64,000 nt of DNA from Oricola sp. Lineage in GTDB: Bacteria; Pseudomonadota; Alphaproteobacteria; Rhizobiales; Rhizobiaceae. Below are positions 8,239-17,787 of this stretch, one piece after another. The stretch spans positions 124,001 through 188,000 of the forward strand of contig NZ_JALEGV010000012.1 in assembly GCF_022763245.1 (NCBI RefSeq), in the 5' to 3' direction. A program made the translations under genes and the position numbers. A model generated the notes under the pieces. That model was not told the origin of the DNA. It did no database searches and worked only from the letters and a program-made list of their open reading frames with translations. The first letter of the stretch is position 1. Every line of letters starts with the position of its first letter.

Positions 8239-9093
8239 ATGCTGTCCCCCGTCTTCAGTCAACTCGCCATCGCCTTCCCGCAGATCGATCCGGTCATCTT
8301 TCAAATCGGACCGCTGGCGATCCGCTGGTACTCGCTGTCCTACATCGCCGGCATCGTGCTCGGCTGGCTCTACGCGCGCCGCATCGTGCGCAACGACCGT
8401 CTGTGGGGCGGCAAGTCGCCGGTGTCCGTCACCGACCTGGACGATTTCCTGCTCTGGGCGACGATCGGCATCGTCGTCGGCGGCCGGCTGGGCTTCGTCC
8501 TCTTCTACGACCTCGGCCTCTACCTGCAGGAACCCGCCAGGATCTTCGCCACATGGCAGGGCGGCATGTCCTTCCACGGCGGCCTGATCGGCACGACGAT
8601 CGCCATGTTCGCCTTCGCGTGGCGGCGCAAGCTGCCCGTCTGGAGCCTCATCGACATCGTCTCGGCGGTCGTGCCGACGGGGCTGTTCTTCGGCCGCGTC
8701 GCCAATTTCATCAATTCCGAACTCTGGGGCCGCCCGACCGACGTGCCCTGGGCCGTGGTGTTTCCGACTGGCGGCGACGTTCCCCGCCATCCGAGCCAGC
8801 TCTACGAGGCCGCGCTGGAGGGCATCGCCCTGCTGCTCGTCTTGCGGCTGTGCACGCACGGCTTCCTGAAGCTGAAGACGCCCCGCTTCGTCACCGGCGT
8901 CTTCATCGGCGGCTACGGGACCGCGCGCATCTTCGTCGAGTTCTTCCGCGAGCCGGACTACCAGATCGGCTATCTGTTTGGCGGCTGGCTCACCATGGGC
9001 ATGGTGCTCTCGCTCCCGATGGTCGTTCTCGGCGTTATCCTCGCCGCCTCGGCGAAACCCCGCCCGGAAACGACCGCCGCGCCGCAGGAATGA
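8239..9093 (+). CDS. lgt: Prolipoprotein diacylglyceryl transferase
   Basis: A 284-residue polytopic inner-membrane enzyme that transfers diacylglycerol from phosphatidylglycerol to the lipobox cysteine of prolipoproteins. Motifs seen: MSFHGGLIG with H113, GRVANFINSELWGRPT (about 152-167) containing the essential arginine and asparagine, and RHPSQLYEA (183-191). The ATG at 8239 begins MLSPVFSQLAIAFP, the usual N-terminus; the frame is open further upstream. Its stop overlaps the start of the next gene by 4 bp (ATGA), implying translational coupling. One likely substrate, a lipoprotein with an LVAAC lipobox, is encoded at 12275. Confidence 0.95.
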   Translation: MLSPVFSQLAIAFPQIDPVIFQIGPLAIRWYSLSYIAGIVLGWLYARRIVRNDRLWGGKSPVSVTDLDDFLLWATIGIVVGGRLGFVLFYDLGLYLQEPARIFATWQGGMSFHGGLIGTTIAMFAFAWRRKLPVWSLIDIVSAVVPTGLFFGRVANFINSELWGRPTDVPWAVVFPTGGDVPRHPSQLYEAALEGIALLLVLRLCTHGFLKLKTPRFVTGVFIGGYGTARIFVEFFREPDYQIGYLFGGWLTMGMVLSLPMVVLGVILAASAKPRPETTAAPQE

Positions 9094-10178
9094 CGACGCC
9101 GCTCGAAACGCGCATCCGCCGGCTGATCGCGACGACCGGCCCCCTGCCGGTCTCAGACTACATGGCCATGTGCCTGTTCGATCCGCAGGACGGCTATTAC
9201 ACCACGCGCGAGCCCTTCGGCGCCGATGGCGACTTCGTCACCGCACCGGAAATCAGCCAGATGTTCGGCGAGATCGTCGCCGCCTGGCTCGTTCATGCCT
9301 GGCGCCTCCTCGGCCGCCCCGCCCCCTTCGCGCTGGTCGAGATGGGCCCCGGACGCGGCACGCTGATGCGCGACATCCTGCGAACCGCGCGTGTGGACCC
9401 GGCCTTCCGGGCCGCGGCGAAAACCTGCCTCGTCGAAACAAGCGGCCGCCTGCGCGCCGTTCAGCGCGAGACGCTCGGAGCGGACGCGGCGGAATGCGCA
9501 TGGCTCGAAGATCTGTCAGCATTGCCCGCCCTGCCCCTTCTCTTCGTAGCCAACGAACTGTTCGACGCCGTCCCCGTTCGCCAGATCGTCAAGACGCCGA
9601 ACGGCTGGTGCGAGCGCCTTGTCGGGCTGCACGACGAGGACGGTCTCGCCTTCGTCGCCGGCCCACCGCTCGCCGAACGGTCTGTCCTGCCCGCCGGCGC
9701 CGACAGCCAACCAGATGGTGCCGTCTTCGAATATGCGCCTGCCCGCGAGGCGATCGCTACGCAGTTGGGCGCACATCTGGCGGCACAGGGCGGCGCGGCG
9801 CTGCTGATCGACTACGGCCACGCCCGTTCCGGCTTCGCCGACACGCTGCAGGCGGTGCGCGACCATCGCCCCGTTTCCGTATTCGAGACGCCCGGCGCGG
9901 CGGACCTGACCAGCCATGTCGATTTCGAGGCACTGGCCGGCGCGGCCCGCGCTTCGGGCGCTTCGGCCCACCCCGTCGCCACCCAGGGCGCGTTCCTGCT
10001 GGCCCTCGGTCTCGCCGAGCGGGCCGGCGCGCTGGGCCACGCCAAGGACGAAAAGACCCAGGCCGAAATCCGCGCCGCTGCCGAACGCCTCGCCGGAACG
10101 CGCGACGGCGAGATGGGCGATTTGTTCAAGGTCCTGTGCCTGACGGGCGCGCCCATGGCGCTCCCGCCTTTCGCGTGA
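9090..10178 (+). CDS. SAM-dependent methyltransferase, MidA / NDUFAF7 family
   Basis: A 362-residue class I methyltransferase. Residues 47-61 (GDFVTAPEISQMFGE) and 83-96 (VEMGPGRGTLMRDI, the SAM-binding glycine motif) are diagnostic of the MidA/NDUFAF7 family (DUF185), followed by FVANELFDAVPVRQ. The human homologue dimethylates an arginine of the NDUFS2 subunit during respiratory complex I assembly; a parallel role is plausible in an alphaproteobacterium, close kin of the mitochondrial ancestor (inference). The start overlaps the lgt stop as ATGA. The gap to pgeF is 63 bp, so lgt-midA-like-pgeF likely form an operon. Confidence 0.9.
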   Translation: MTTPLETRIRRLIATTGPLPVSDYMAMCLFDPQDGYYTTREPFGADGDFVTAPEISQMFGEIVAAWLVHAWRLLGRPAPFALVEMGPGRGTLMRDILRTARVDPAFRAAAKTCLVETSGRLRAVQRETLGADAAECAWLEDLSALPALPLLFVANELFDAVPVRQIVKTPNGWCERLVGLHDEDGLAFVAGPPLAERSVLPAGADSQPDGAVFEYAPAREAIATQLGAHLAAQGGAALLIDYGHARSGFADTLQAVRDHRPVSVFETPGAADLTSHVDFEALAGAARASGASAHPVATQGAFLLALGLAERAGALGHAKDEKTQAEIRAAAERLAGTRDGEMGDLFKVLCLTGAPMALPPFA

Positions 10179-10241
10179 ATTGCGAAATCGAGCTTGTTGA
10201 CATGGTCATGAAGCTGCAACAGGCTGGTGGCGATGGAGTAG

Positions 10242-11045
10242 ATGCTTCCCATGAACATTGAACACCGGAACGCAGTGCGCCCGATACAGTCGGACCACCT
10301 GGCCGGCATGCGGAGTGTCCGCCACGGCTTCTTCACGCGTGAAGGCGGCGTCTCTTCCGGCATCTATTCGGGCCTGAATGTCGGCCTCGGCTCGGATGAC
10401 GAGCCGGCCCGCATCCACGAGAATCGCGCCCGTGTGGCCGCGTGGCTCGGCCGTCCGGACCAGCCCCTGTCCACGCCGCATCAGGTCCATTCCCCGGACG
10501 CCGTCACGATATCGGAGCCGCTGGCCGAATCGGCCCGCCCGAAGGCCGACGCCGTCGTCACGGCCACGCCCGGCGTCATCATCGGCGTGTTGACCGCCGA
10601 TTGCGGGCCGATCCTGTTCGCCGACGAGGAAAACGGCGTCGTCGCCGCGGCCCACGCCGGCTGGAAGGGTGCCTTCGGCGGCGTCATCGAGAACACGATC
10701 GAGGCGATGATCGCGGCCGGCGCCCGCCGCGAGGCGATTCGCGCCGTGCTCGGCCCGTCGATCAGCCAGGACAGCTACGAGGTCGGGCCCGAGTTCCAGG
10801 CCCGCTTCGTCGAGGCCGATGCAGGCCATGCACGCTTCTTTTCCCCGTCGCAGCGCGAGGGCCATTTCCTGTTCGATCTGCCGGCCTATGTTGTGGAACG
10901 TCTGCAAAAGGCCGGGGTCGACGCCACTTGGACCGGCCATTGCACCTATCGCGACGAGGGCCGCTTCTATTCCTATCGACGGACGACGCACAGGAACGAG
11001 CCCGACTACGGCCGGCAGATTTCCGCGATCGTACTGGGCGACTGA
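10242..11045 (+). CDS. pgeF: Peptidoglycan editing factor / purine nucleoside phosphorylase (laccase-domain)
   Basis: A 267-residue YfiH/DUF152 protein. Conserved zinc-site residues are H83 (PHQVHS), C121 (LTADCGP) and H138 (AAAHAGWKG), matching H71, C107 and H124 of the Shigella YfiH structure. Members cleave purine nucleosides, and in E. coli PgeF also prevents misincorporation of amino acids at the second position of peptidoglycan stems. The ATG at 10242 is used; a second ATG three codons in (10251) is equally possible. Sits between the MidA-like gene and the M24 protein, 35 bp before the latter. Confidence 0.9.
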   Translation: MLPMNIEHRNAVRPIQSDHLAGMRSVRHGFFTREGGVSSGIYSGLNVGLGSDDEPARIHENRARVAAWLGRPDQPLSTPHQVHSPDAVTISEPLAESARPKADAVVTATPGVIIGVLTADCGPILFADEENGVVAAAHAGWKGAFGGVIENTIEAMIAAGARREAIRAVLGPSISQDSYEVGPEFQARFVEADAGHARFFSPSQREGHFLFDLPAYVVERLQKAGVDATWTGHCTYRDEGRFYSYRRTTHRNEPDYGRQISAIVLGD

Positions 11046-11080
11046 TTTTCACCGATTGCAGGCAGTGAGGAGACGCGAAA

Positions 11081-12232
11081 ATGGCATTGCATTTTGACGC
11101 GCAGGAATTCGAGGACCGCAAGAACCGCCTTCTTGCCGAAATGAAGACCGCGAAATACGACGCCATGCTGCTCTTCGCCCAGGAGAGCATGTACTGGCTC
11201 ACCGGCTACGACACGTTCGGCTTCTGCTTCTTCCAGTGCATGATCGTCGAGAAAACGGGCGAGGTGACGCTGCTGACCCGCTCGGCCGACCTGCGCCAGG
11301 CCCGCCACACCTCCAATGTCGAGACGATCGTCGTCTGGGAAGACCGCGCCCAGGCCAATCCGGCTCGCGAACTGCGCGACCTCCTCTCTGACCGCGACCT
11401 GCTCGGCGCGCGCATCGGCGTCGAATATGACACGCCGGGCCTGACCGCCTTCAACGGCCGCCGCATCGACGACGCGCTGAGCACCTTCGCCACCTTGGAC
11501 GACGCCTCCACCCTCGTCACCCGCCTCCGCGCGATCAAGTCGGATGCCGAGATCGCCTATGTCCGCAAGGCGGGGGCGCTCGCCGACGACGCGCTGACCG
11601 CGGCCATTCCGCTGATCAAGCGCGACGCGGACGAGAGCATGATCCTGGCCGCGATGCAGGGCGCCGTCTTCGAGGGCGGCGGCGACTATGCCGGCAACGA
11701 GTTCATCATCGGCTCCGGCGAGGATGCGCTTCTGTGCCGCTACAAGTCCGGCCGCCGCACCCTGTCGGAAAACGACCAGCTGACGCTCGAATGGGCCGGT
11801 GCTTACCGGCGCTATCACGTCGCGATGATGCGCACCGCCGTCACCGGCACCCCGACGCCCCGTCATCTCGAACTCTACGAGGCCGCCTGTTCGGCGCTGG
11901 CCGCCTGCGAGGCCGTGATGAAGCCGGGTCACACCTTCGGCGACGTGTTCGACGCCCATGCCAGGGCGATGGCCGCCGCCGACCTCACCCGCCACCGGCT
12001 GAACGCCTGCGGCTATTCGCTCGGCGCGCATTTCACCCCGTGCTGGATGGACAGGCCGATGTTCTACGCGGGCAACCCCGTCGCCATCGAGCCGAACATG
12101 GTCCTGTTCGCCCACATGATCATCGCCGATTCCGACACCGGCACCGCGATGACCCTGGGGCAGAGCTACCTCACCACAACCGAAGGGCCCGAATGCCTGT
12201 CGCGTCACAACCTTGATTTGATCGTGGGTTAA
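11081..12232 (+). CDS. M24-fold (creatinase/aminopeptidase P-like) protein lacking most metal ligands
   Basis: The 383-residue protein has the two-domain layout of M24 proteins: an N-terminal creatinase domain (residues about 10-145) and a C-terminal pita-bread domain (about 155-383). Aligning by eye to E. coli aminopeptidase P, the five metal ligands appear as W238, A248, Y312, E337 and G360, so only one glutamate remains. This points to a creatinase/ectoine-hydrolase-type non-metal enzyme or a non-catalytic protein instead of a true Xaa-Pro peptidase. Start has a GAGGAG site. It sits in the lgt-pgeF-prs neighbourhood, 42 bp before the lipoprotein gene. Confidence 0.78.
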   Translation: MALHFDAQEFEDRKNRLLAEMKTAKYDAMLLFAQESMYWLTGYDTFGFCFFQCMIVEKTGEVTLLTRSADLRQARHTSNVETIVVWEDRAQANPARELRDLLSDRDLLGARIGVEYDTPGLTAFNGRRIDDALSTFATLDDASTLVTRLRAIKSDAEIAYVRKAGALADDALTAAIPLIKRDADESMILAAMQGAVFEGGGDYAGNEFIIGSGEDALLCRYKSGRRTLSENDQLTLEWAGAYRRYHVAMMRTAVTGTPTPRHLELYEAACSALAACEAVMKPGHTFGDVFDAHARAMAAADLTRHRLNACGYSLGAHFTPCWMDRPMFYAGNPVAIEPNMVLFAHMIIADSDTGTAMTLGQSYLTTTEGPECLSRHNLDLIVG

Positions 12233-12274
12233 GGTAATTTCGATGCGGATGCGGGAGATGCGGGAAGGGGCAAC

Positions 12275-12817
12275 ATGACGCATATTCTGGCTCGGCTGGC
12301 CGGCATTTTGATGCCGCTCGCACTGGTCGCCGCTTGCAGCGTCTCCGACCTCGGCTTTGGCGGCAAGCAGAACGAATCCGAAGCGCAGTTCCCGAATGTC
12401 AACAACGCGCCCGCGTCGACGCCGGCTGCCGCGCCCGCCGCGACGACGGCGAGAAGCGCGACGGTCTATTACGCGCCGATCGTCGGCGCGCCGGTCAATC
12501 TGGTCGCCGCCCTGTCGAAGCGCCTCGTCGAGGTCGGCCGGGCGAACGGCATCCAGCCGGCGCCGGCCAACACGCAGGGCCTCAACCACGAGATCAAGGG
12601 CTATTTCTCCGCCTTCACCGAGAACGGCTCGACGACGATTGTCCATGTCTGGGACATCGTGACCCCGAGCGGCCAGCGCGTGCACCGCATCCAGGGCGAG
12701 CATTCCGTGCCCGGCGCGACGGCCGATCCGTGGCAATCCGTGACGCCGCAGGCCATGGAAGCGATCGCCACGACGGTCATGACCCAATATGTCACCTGGC
12801 TCAAAAGCGGCGCCTAG
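12275..12817 (+). CDS. Putative outer-membrane/periplasmic lipoprotein
   Basis: A 180-residue protein with a type II signal peptide: hydrophobic segment then lipobox LVAAC with Cys21 as the lipidation site. After S22 (not Asp at +2, so outer-membrane sorting would be expected under E. coli rules) comes a Pro/Ala/Thr linker to about residue 63, then a folded region about 64-178 with YYAPIVGAPVNLVAALSKRL, HEIKGYFSAF and VWDIVTPSGQRVHRIQGE. Conserved-looking, probably a Hyphomicrobiales family protein; function unknown. GGGAAGGGG precedes the ATG. Confidence 0.75.
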   Translation: MTHILARLAGILMPLALVAACSVSDLGFGGKQNESEAQFPNVNNAPASTPAAAPAATTARSATVYYAPIVGAPVNLVAALSKRLVEVGRANGIQPAPANTQGLNHEIKGYFSAFTENGSTTIVHVWDIVTPSGQRVHRIQGEHSVPGATADPWQSVTPQAMEAIATTVMTQYVTWLKSGA

Positions 12818-12880
12818 AAGGCCCGCCGCTACCATCCGGAAACGCTGATTCGAGTTTTTGCACTGCGAAAGCGGCCTGAC

Positions 12881-12897
12881 GCCTTGCAAAGCAAGGC
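12881..12897. promoter_or_regulatory. Hairpin in the prs 5' region
   Basis: A perfect inverted repeat GCCTTGC - AAA - GCAAGGC lies 55 bp before the prs start. There is no following T-tract, so it is not a normal terminator; an RNA hairpin in the prs leader or a repressor site are the options. Confidence 0.3.
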
Positions 12898-12951
12898 GAT
12901 GGCTGTAAAACCCGCGCCAAACTATCCTCAGCATGCACCGGCAGGGCGGCA

Positions 12952-13890
<939 letters not shown>

Positions 13891-15228
13891 TCAGCCGGCG
13901 ACAAGGCGCATCGCAAGGCCCGCCCCAGCTGCGGCGGCCAGCACCGCCAGCATGTTCGCTCGCCGGCGGATCAGCGCCAAACCCGCGATCACGGCGATCG
14001 CCAGCGCGAACGCATCGAGATCGCCCAGTCGCGGCGCCGGCAGGCTGAGCGGACCGAGACGCAGGTCGGCATGGTCGCCGAACAGCACATGCAGCCCGAA
14101 CCAGACCGCCAGATTGGCGATCACCCCGACCACCGCCGCCGTGATCGTCGCGAGACCGGCGGCGAGCCAGCGCACATGGCGCAACGCCTCCACATGTGGC
14201 GCGCCGGCAAAGATCCAGAGGAAGCACGGCGCGAAGGTGAAGAACGCCGCCACCATGCCGCCCGCCAGCCCGCCGGCAAGCGGCGAAAGCCCCTCGATGC
14301 CGGTCCCGGCCAGAAAGCCGACAAAGACGAGCACCAGCACCAGCGGTCCGAGCGTCGTTTCGGCGAGCCCCAGCCCCGCCAGCATCTCGTCCGGTTTCAG
14401 CCAGCCATACAGCTCCACCGCCTGCTGGCCGACATAGGCGAGCACGGCATAGGCCCCGCCAAAGGTCACCACCGCCGTCCGCGAGAAGAACAGCGCCGCA
14501 TCCGCCAGCACATGCCCGCGACCGAAGATGGTAACCAGCGTCGCAAGCGGGATCAGCCAGACGGCGATCCACATCGCCGTGGTCGCCAGCGCGCCTCCCC
14601 GCCGCCGGTCGCCCCGGGGCTTGATCGCTCCCTCTCCATCGGCCGACGCGACGGTTGGCAGAAGCCCCGGCGCAAAGCGTGAGAACGCGATGCCGAGCAG
14701 CCCGGCACCGATGACGATCAGCGGAAACGGCGCCTTGAAGAAGGCGATCGCGACGAATCCGGCGCCCGCGACCGCCACCATCAGCCGGGTCTTGAGCGCC
14801 TTGCGGGAAACCTTGATCAGCGCCTCGGCGACGATCGCCAGCACTGCCGCCTTGACGCCGTAGAGCAGCCCCGCAACCGCCGGGACGTCGCCATAGAGGA
14901 CGAACACCGCCGACAGCGCCAGCATCATCGCCAGTCCGGGCAGGATGAAGAGCAGCCCCGCCGCCAGCCCGCCGCGCACCCCATGCATCAGCCAGCCGGA
15001 ATAGGTGGCGAGCTGCATCGCCTCCGGCCCGGGCAGCAGCATGCAGAAATTCAAGGCGTGCAGGAACTGCGCCTCGCCCAGCCATTTCTTCTCCTCGACC
15101 AGGATACGATGCATCACGGCGATCTGCGCGGCCGGCCCGCCGAAGGACAACAGCCCGATGCGGGCGAAAGCCCGTGCGGCCTCCGCCTCGCTGATCGCTG
15201 GCGCGATGTGTCGGTCGGGCATCGTCAT
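13891..15228 (-). CDS. chrA: ChrA-family chromate efflux transporter
   Basis: A 445-residue membrane protein made of two homologous halves (about residues 15-190 and 235-440), each with the chromate-transporter pattern: first half GLLSFGGPAAQIAVMH and LPGPEAMQLATYSGW, second half FFSRTAVVTFGGAYAVLAYV and LGLAETTLGPLVLVLVFVG. The LCHR family expels chromate by secondary transport and is sometimes recruited for other oxyanions. I placed the start at 15228 (MTMPDRH); longer in-frame options reach 15333. No chrB or other resistance gene is nearby, so this is a stand-alone copy of uncertain physiological substrate. Confidence 0.9.
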   Translation of the reverse strand: MTMPDRHIAPAISEAEAARAFARIGLLSFGGPAAQIAVMHRILVEEKKWLGEAQFLHALNFCMLLPGPEAMQLATYSGWLMHGVRGGLAAGLLFILPGLAMMLALSAVFVLYGDVPAVAGLLYGVKAAVLAIVAEALIKVSRKALKTRLMVAVAGAGFVAIAFFKAPFPLIVIGAGLLGIAFSRFAPGLLPTVASADGEGAIKPRGDRRRGGALATTAMWIAVWLIPLATLVTIFGRGHVLADAALFFSRTAVVTFGGAYAVLAYVGQQAVELYGWLKPDEMLAGLGLAETTLGPLVLVLVFVGFLAGTGIEGLSPLAGGLAGGMVAAFFTFAPCFLWIFAGAPHVEALRHVRWLAAGLATITAAVVGVIANLAVWFGLHVLFGDHADLRLGPLSLPAPRLGDLDAFALAIAVIAGLALIRRRANMLAVLAAAAGAGLAMRLVAG

Positions 15229-15423
15229 CCTGCTTTCCGGATCGGTATGGCTCCCTATCGTCATGTCTTGTGACAGGCCCATGTCACAAGGCAAGGCGTC
15301 ATGCCGCTGCCGGCCGGTTGCGGAACCGAACATGAAGAAAGGTTAAGTTGTAGCGCCGGTCCGCCTTTCCTACCCTGCCGCTCGTCATGGGGATGACAAA
15401 GGCTCGCAGGAGGAACGGAGCTC

Positions 15424-16185
15424 ATGAAACGCCTGACACCCATCATGCTGTCGTCCATGCTCGTGGCAACGACGACGCAAGGCGCATTCGCCCACGACAA
15501 CGAGGTCTCGATCACACGGCAGAACGGCCAGGCCTGCATCGCCACCAACGGCCTGCCGAACCATGCCACCGGACGTTTCCCCAATCGCGGCAATCCCAAC
15601 CGGATCAGCGCCCAGCACGTCCGCTATTGCGTCACGCAGAATCCGGTCAAGGGCCGGTCCGCCCATTGGCAGCGCGGCTCCGTCGGCGTGGCCCTCAACG
15701 GCGTCGCGATCCGCCCGGGCACGGCCGACTACTGGGATCCGCGATCACCGCGCGGCTTCAGCCGCGACCGATCGTCGGGCTGGAACCTGGAGGGGATCGG
15801 CGCCTCCGACAAGCTCGGCATGGACGCCAACAACGCCCATGTCGACGAGCGCGGCCTCTATCACTATCACGGCGTGCCGACCGGCTATCTGAAGACCGCG
15901 TCCGACACGCTGATCGGCTACGCCGCCGACGGCTTCGAGATCCACTATGTCGGCGCCGGGGCACGATCGGGCTGGACGCTGAAGACGGGCGCCCGCCCGA
16001 GCGGCCCCGGCCAGCGCTATGACGGCACCTACAACCAGGACTGGGAATACACAGGCGGCGCAGGCACGCTCGACCAGTGCAACGGCGGCACGCTCAACGG
16101 CGAATTCGTCTATTTCGCCACCGACACCTATCCCTTCTATCCGCGCTGCCTGTGGGGACGCCCCAGCGCCGATTTCCGCCGCTGA
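15424..16185 (+). CDS. Secreted YHYH-domain protein
   Basis: A 253-residue exported protein with a signal peptide cleaved after AFA (about residue 23). The central block GMDANNAHVDERGLYHYHGVPTGY carries the YHYH motif that names the domain, followed by GYAADGFEIHY. YHYH proteins are metal-binding-like secreted proteins of unknown role found near oxidoreductases and phosphatases; histidine-rich GLYHYHG might bind copper or another metal (inference). Five cysteines are present, some possibly in disulfides. An AGGAGG site precedes the ATG. Confidence 0.85.
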   Translation: MKRLTPIMLSSMLVATTTQGAFAHDNEVSITRQNGQACIATNGLPNHATGRFPNRGNPNRISAQHVRYCVTQNPVKGRSAHWQRGSVGVALNGVAIRPGTADYWDPRSPRGFSRDRSSGWNLEGIGASDKLGMDANNAHVDERGLYHYHGVPTGYLKTASDTLIGYAADGFEIHYVGAGARSGWTLKTGARPSGPGQRYDGTYNQDWEYTGGAGTLDQCNGGTLNGEFVYFATDTYPFYPRCLWGRPSADFRR

Positions 16186-16195
16186 CCGCGGCTGC

Positions 16196-16223
16196 TTGCG
16201 CGTGCCGGCGCATTGCGCTATAG
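16196..16223 (+). promoter_or_regulatory. Probable rplY promoter
   Basis: CTTGCGC (-35 core TTGCGC at 16196-16201) and CTATAG (-10, 16218-16223) are separated by 16 bp, close to the CTTGAC-N17-CTATAT consensus of alphaproteobacterial housekeeping promoters. It predicts a transcript start near 16230 and a leader of about 105 nt before rplY. Confidence 0.45.
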
Positions 16224-16265
16224 GCACGCGCATCCGCGCAGACACCCTTGGAGGCAGCGCGGGCG

Positions 16266-16293
16266 AAGCCGGGTGACCGGCTTTGGTTTTTCT
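16266..16293 (+). terminator. Terminator-like hairpin in the rplY leader
   Basis: AAGCCGG - GTGA - CCGGCTT forms a perfect 7-bp stem closed by a GNRA-type tetraloop and is followed by TGGTTTTTCT. It lies between the probable rplY promoter and the rplY start, so it is either an attenuator of rplY or the terminator of the upstream YHYH gene. Confidence 0.6.
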
Positions 16294-16335
16294 GGAAACA
16301 GCAAAACACTCCATATGTCCTCGAAAGGAAACGCC

Positions 16336-16977
16336 ATGAGCGAGACTTACGTGCTCAAGGCCGAGGCGCGCGAACGGGTCGGTAAGGGGTCCGCCCGAGC
16401 AATTCGCCGCGACGGCAAAATTCCGGCTGTCATCTATGGTGACAACCAGTCCCCCCTGTCCATCACGCTTCCGCTGAAGGAAGTGACGATGAAGATCCAC
16501 GACGGCGGTTTCATGACCACCGTGGCCGACATCGAGCTTGACGGCACCAAGCACCACGTGCTGCCGAAGGCTTACGAACTGCACCCCGTGAAAGACACGG
16601 TGATGCATGTCGATTTCCTGCGCGTTTCGGCGAAAACCGACGTCGTCGTCGAGATCCCGGTGCACTTCATCAATGAAGAGACCTGCCCCGGCCTCAAGAA
16701 GGGCGGCGTTCTCAACATCGTCCGTCACGAAGTCGAAGTGCATTGCCCGGCCGGCTCGATCCCGGAATACTTCACCGTCGATCTCTCCGGTTTCGGCCTG
16801 GGCGACGCCATCAAGATCTCGTCTGTGGATCTGCCGGCGAAGGTCACCCCGACCATCACCGATCGTGACTTCACCATCGCCACCATCGCGGCTCCGGCCG
16901 GCCTGAAGAGCGAAAGTGGCGGCGAAGGCGAGGACGAAGGTCAGGCAGAAGCCGAGGTCGAGGCCGGCGAGGAGTAA
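16336..16977 (+). CDS. rplY: 50S ribosomal protein L25 (Ctc form)
   Basis: A 213-residue L25/TL5/Ctc protein: N-terminal 5S-rRNA-binding L25 domain (about 1-95; [27 protein letters not shown] pattern) followed by the C-terminal beta domain (about 100-190), with an acidic tail rich in Glu/Gly (from about 190). It binds 5S rRNA in the large subunit and is linked to general stress in the Ctc subfamily. Start has an AAAGGA site. The rplY-pth-ychF order here is standard for Hyphomicrobiales; pth begins 32 bp later. Confidence 0.95.
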   Translation: MSETYVLKAEARERVGKGSARAIRRDGKIPAVIYGDNQSPLSITLPLKEVTMKIHDGGFMTTVADIELDGTKHHVLPKAYELHPVKDTVMHVDFLRVSAKTDVVVEIPVHFINEETCPGLKKGGVLNIVRHEVEVHCPAGSIPEYFTVDLSGFGLGDAIKISSVDLPAKVTPTITDRDFTIATIAAPAGLKSESGGEGEDEGQAEAEVEAGEE

Positions 16978-17009
16978 TCCCGCGCCTCGAGGCGTAACGG
17001 AACGGACCC

Positions 17010-17783
17010 ATGCTCGTCTTGGCAGGCCTTGGCAATCCCGGACCGAAATACGCCGCAAATCGGCACAATATCGGCTTCATGGCGGCGGACGCGATCGTCC
17101 GCCGCCATTCGTCTTTCGGGCCCTGGCAGAAGAAGTTCAACGCCGAGATCTGCGAAGGCCGGCTGGAGGGCGAGAAGGTCCTGCTGATCAAGCCGCAGAC
17201 CTTCATGAACGTTTCCGGCCAGGCGATCGGCGAGGCGCTGCGCTTCTACAAGCTCGGCCCTGAAGACCTGATCGTCTTCTACGACGAACTCGACCTCGCC
17301 CCCGGCAAGGTCCGCATCAAGACGGGCGGCGGTTCCGGCGGCCACAACGGCATCAAGTCCATCGACGCCCATTGCGGCAAGGACTACAGGCGCGTGCGCC
17401 TGGGCATCGGCCACCCCGGCGCCAAGGAGCGCGTCCACGGCCACGTGCTGGGCGATTTCGCCAAGGCCGACCAGGCCTGGCTCGATCCCCTGCTCGACGC
17501 CGTCGGCGAGCATGCCGGTCTCATCGTCAAGGGCGACGACTCCGGTTTCATGAACAAGATCGCGCTTGCCTTGGGAGACACCGCCATGCCGGCCGCCAGG
17601 AAGAAACCGTCACAGGCGACCCCTGCCGGCCAGAAGCCGGGCAACAATTCTGGCAAGAATCCTGGCAAGAACCTCGGCAAGAAACAAAGCCATATCCGCC
17701 AGGCGCGCGACACCGCGCCGAAGATGCCCGCCAGCGGGCCGATGGCGGACATGCTGAACAAGCTGTTTGGAAAGAAGGACTGA
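17010..17783 (+). CDS. pth: Peptidyl-tRNA hydrolase with extended basic tail
   Basis: The 257-residue enzyme releases tRNA from stalled peptidyl-tRNA. Catalytic and substrate residues match E. coli Pth: N9, H19, N67 (TFMNVSG), D92 (YDELDL) and N113 (GGHNGIKS). The core ends near residue 190. Beyond it is an unusual tail of about 65 residues: a Lys/Pro-rich stretch, a degenerate (N/K)xGKN repeat near 210-225, then a short amphipathic end [13 protein letters not shown]. Longer tails are common in this order, but the repeat makes the region low-complexity. The ychF gene follows after 4 bp. Confidence 0.95.
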   Translation: MLVLAGLGNPGPKYAANRHNIGFMAADAIVRRHSSFGPWQKKFNAEICEGRLEGEKVLLIKPQTFMNVSGQAIGEALRFYKLGPEDLIVFYDELDLAPGKVRIKTGGGSGGHNGIKSIDAHCGKDYRRVRLGIGHPGAKERVHGHVLGDFAKADQAWLDPLLDAVGEHAGLIVKGDDSGFMNKIALALGDTAMPAARKKPSQATPAGQKPGNNSGKNPGKNLGKKQSHIRQARDTAPKMPASGPMADMLNKLFGKKD

Positions 17784-17787
17784 CCCT

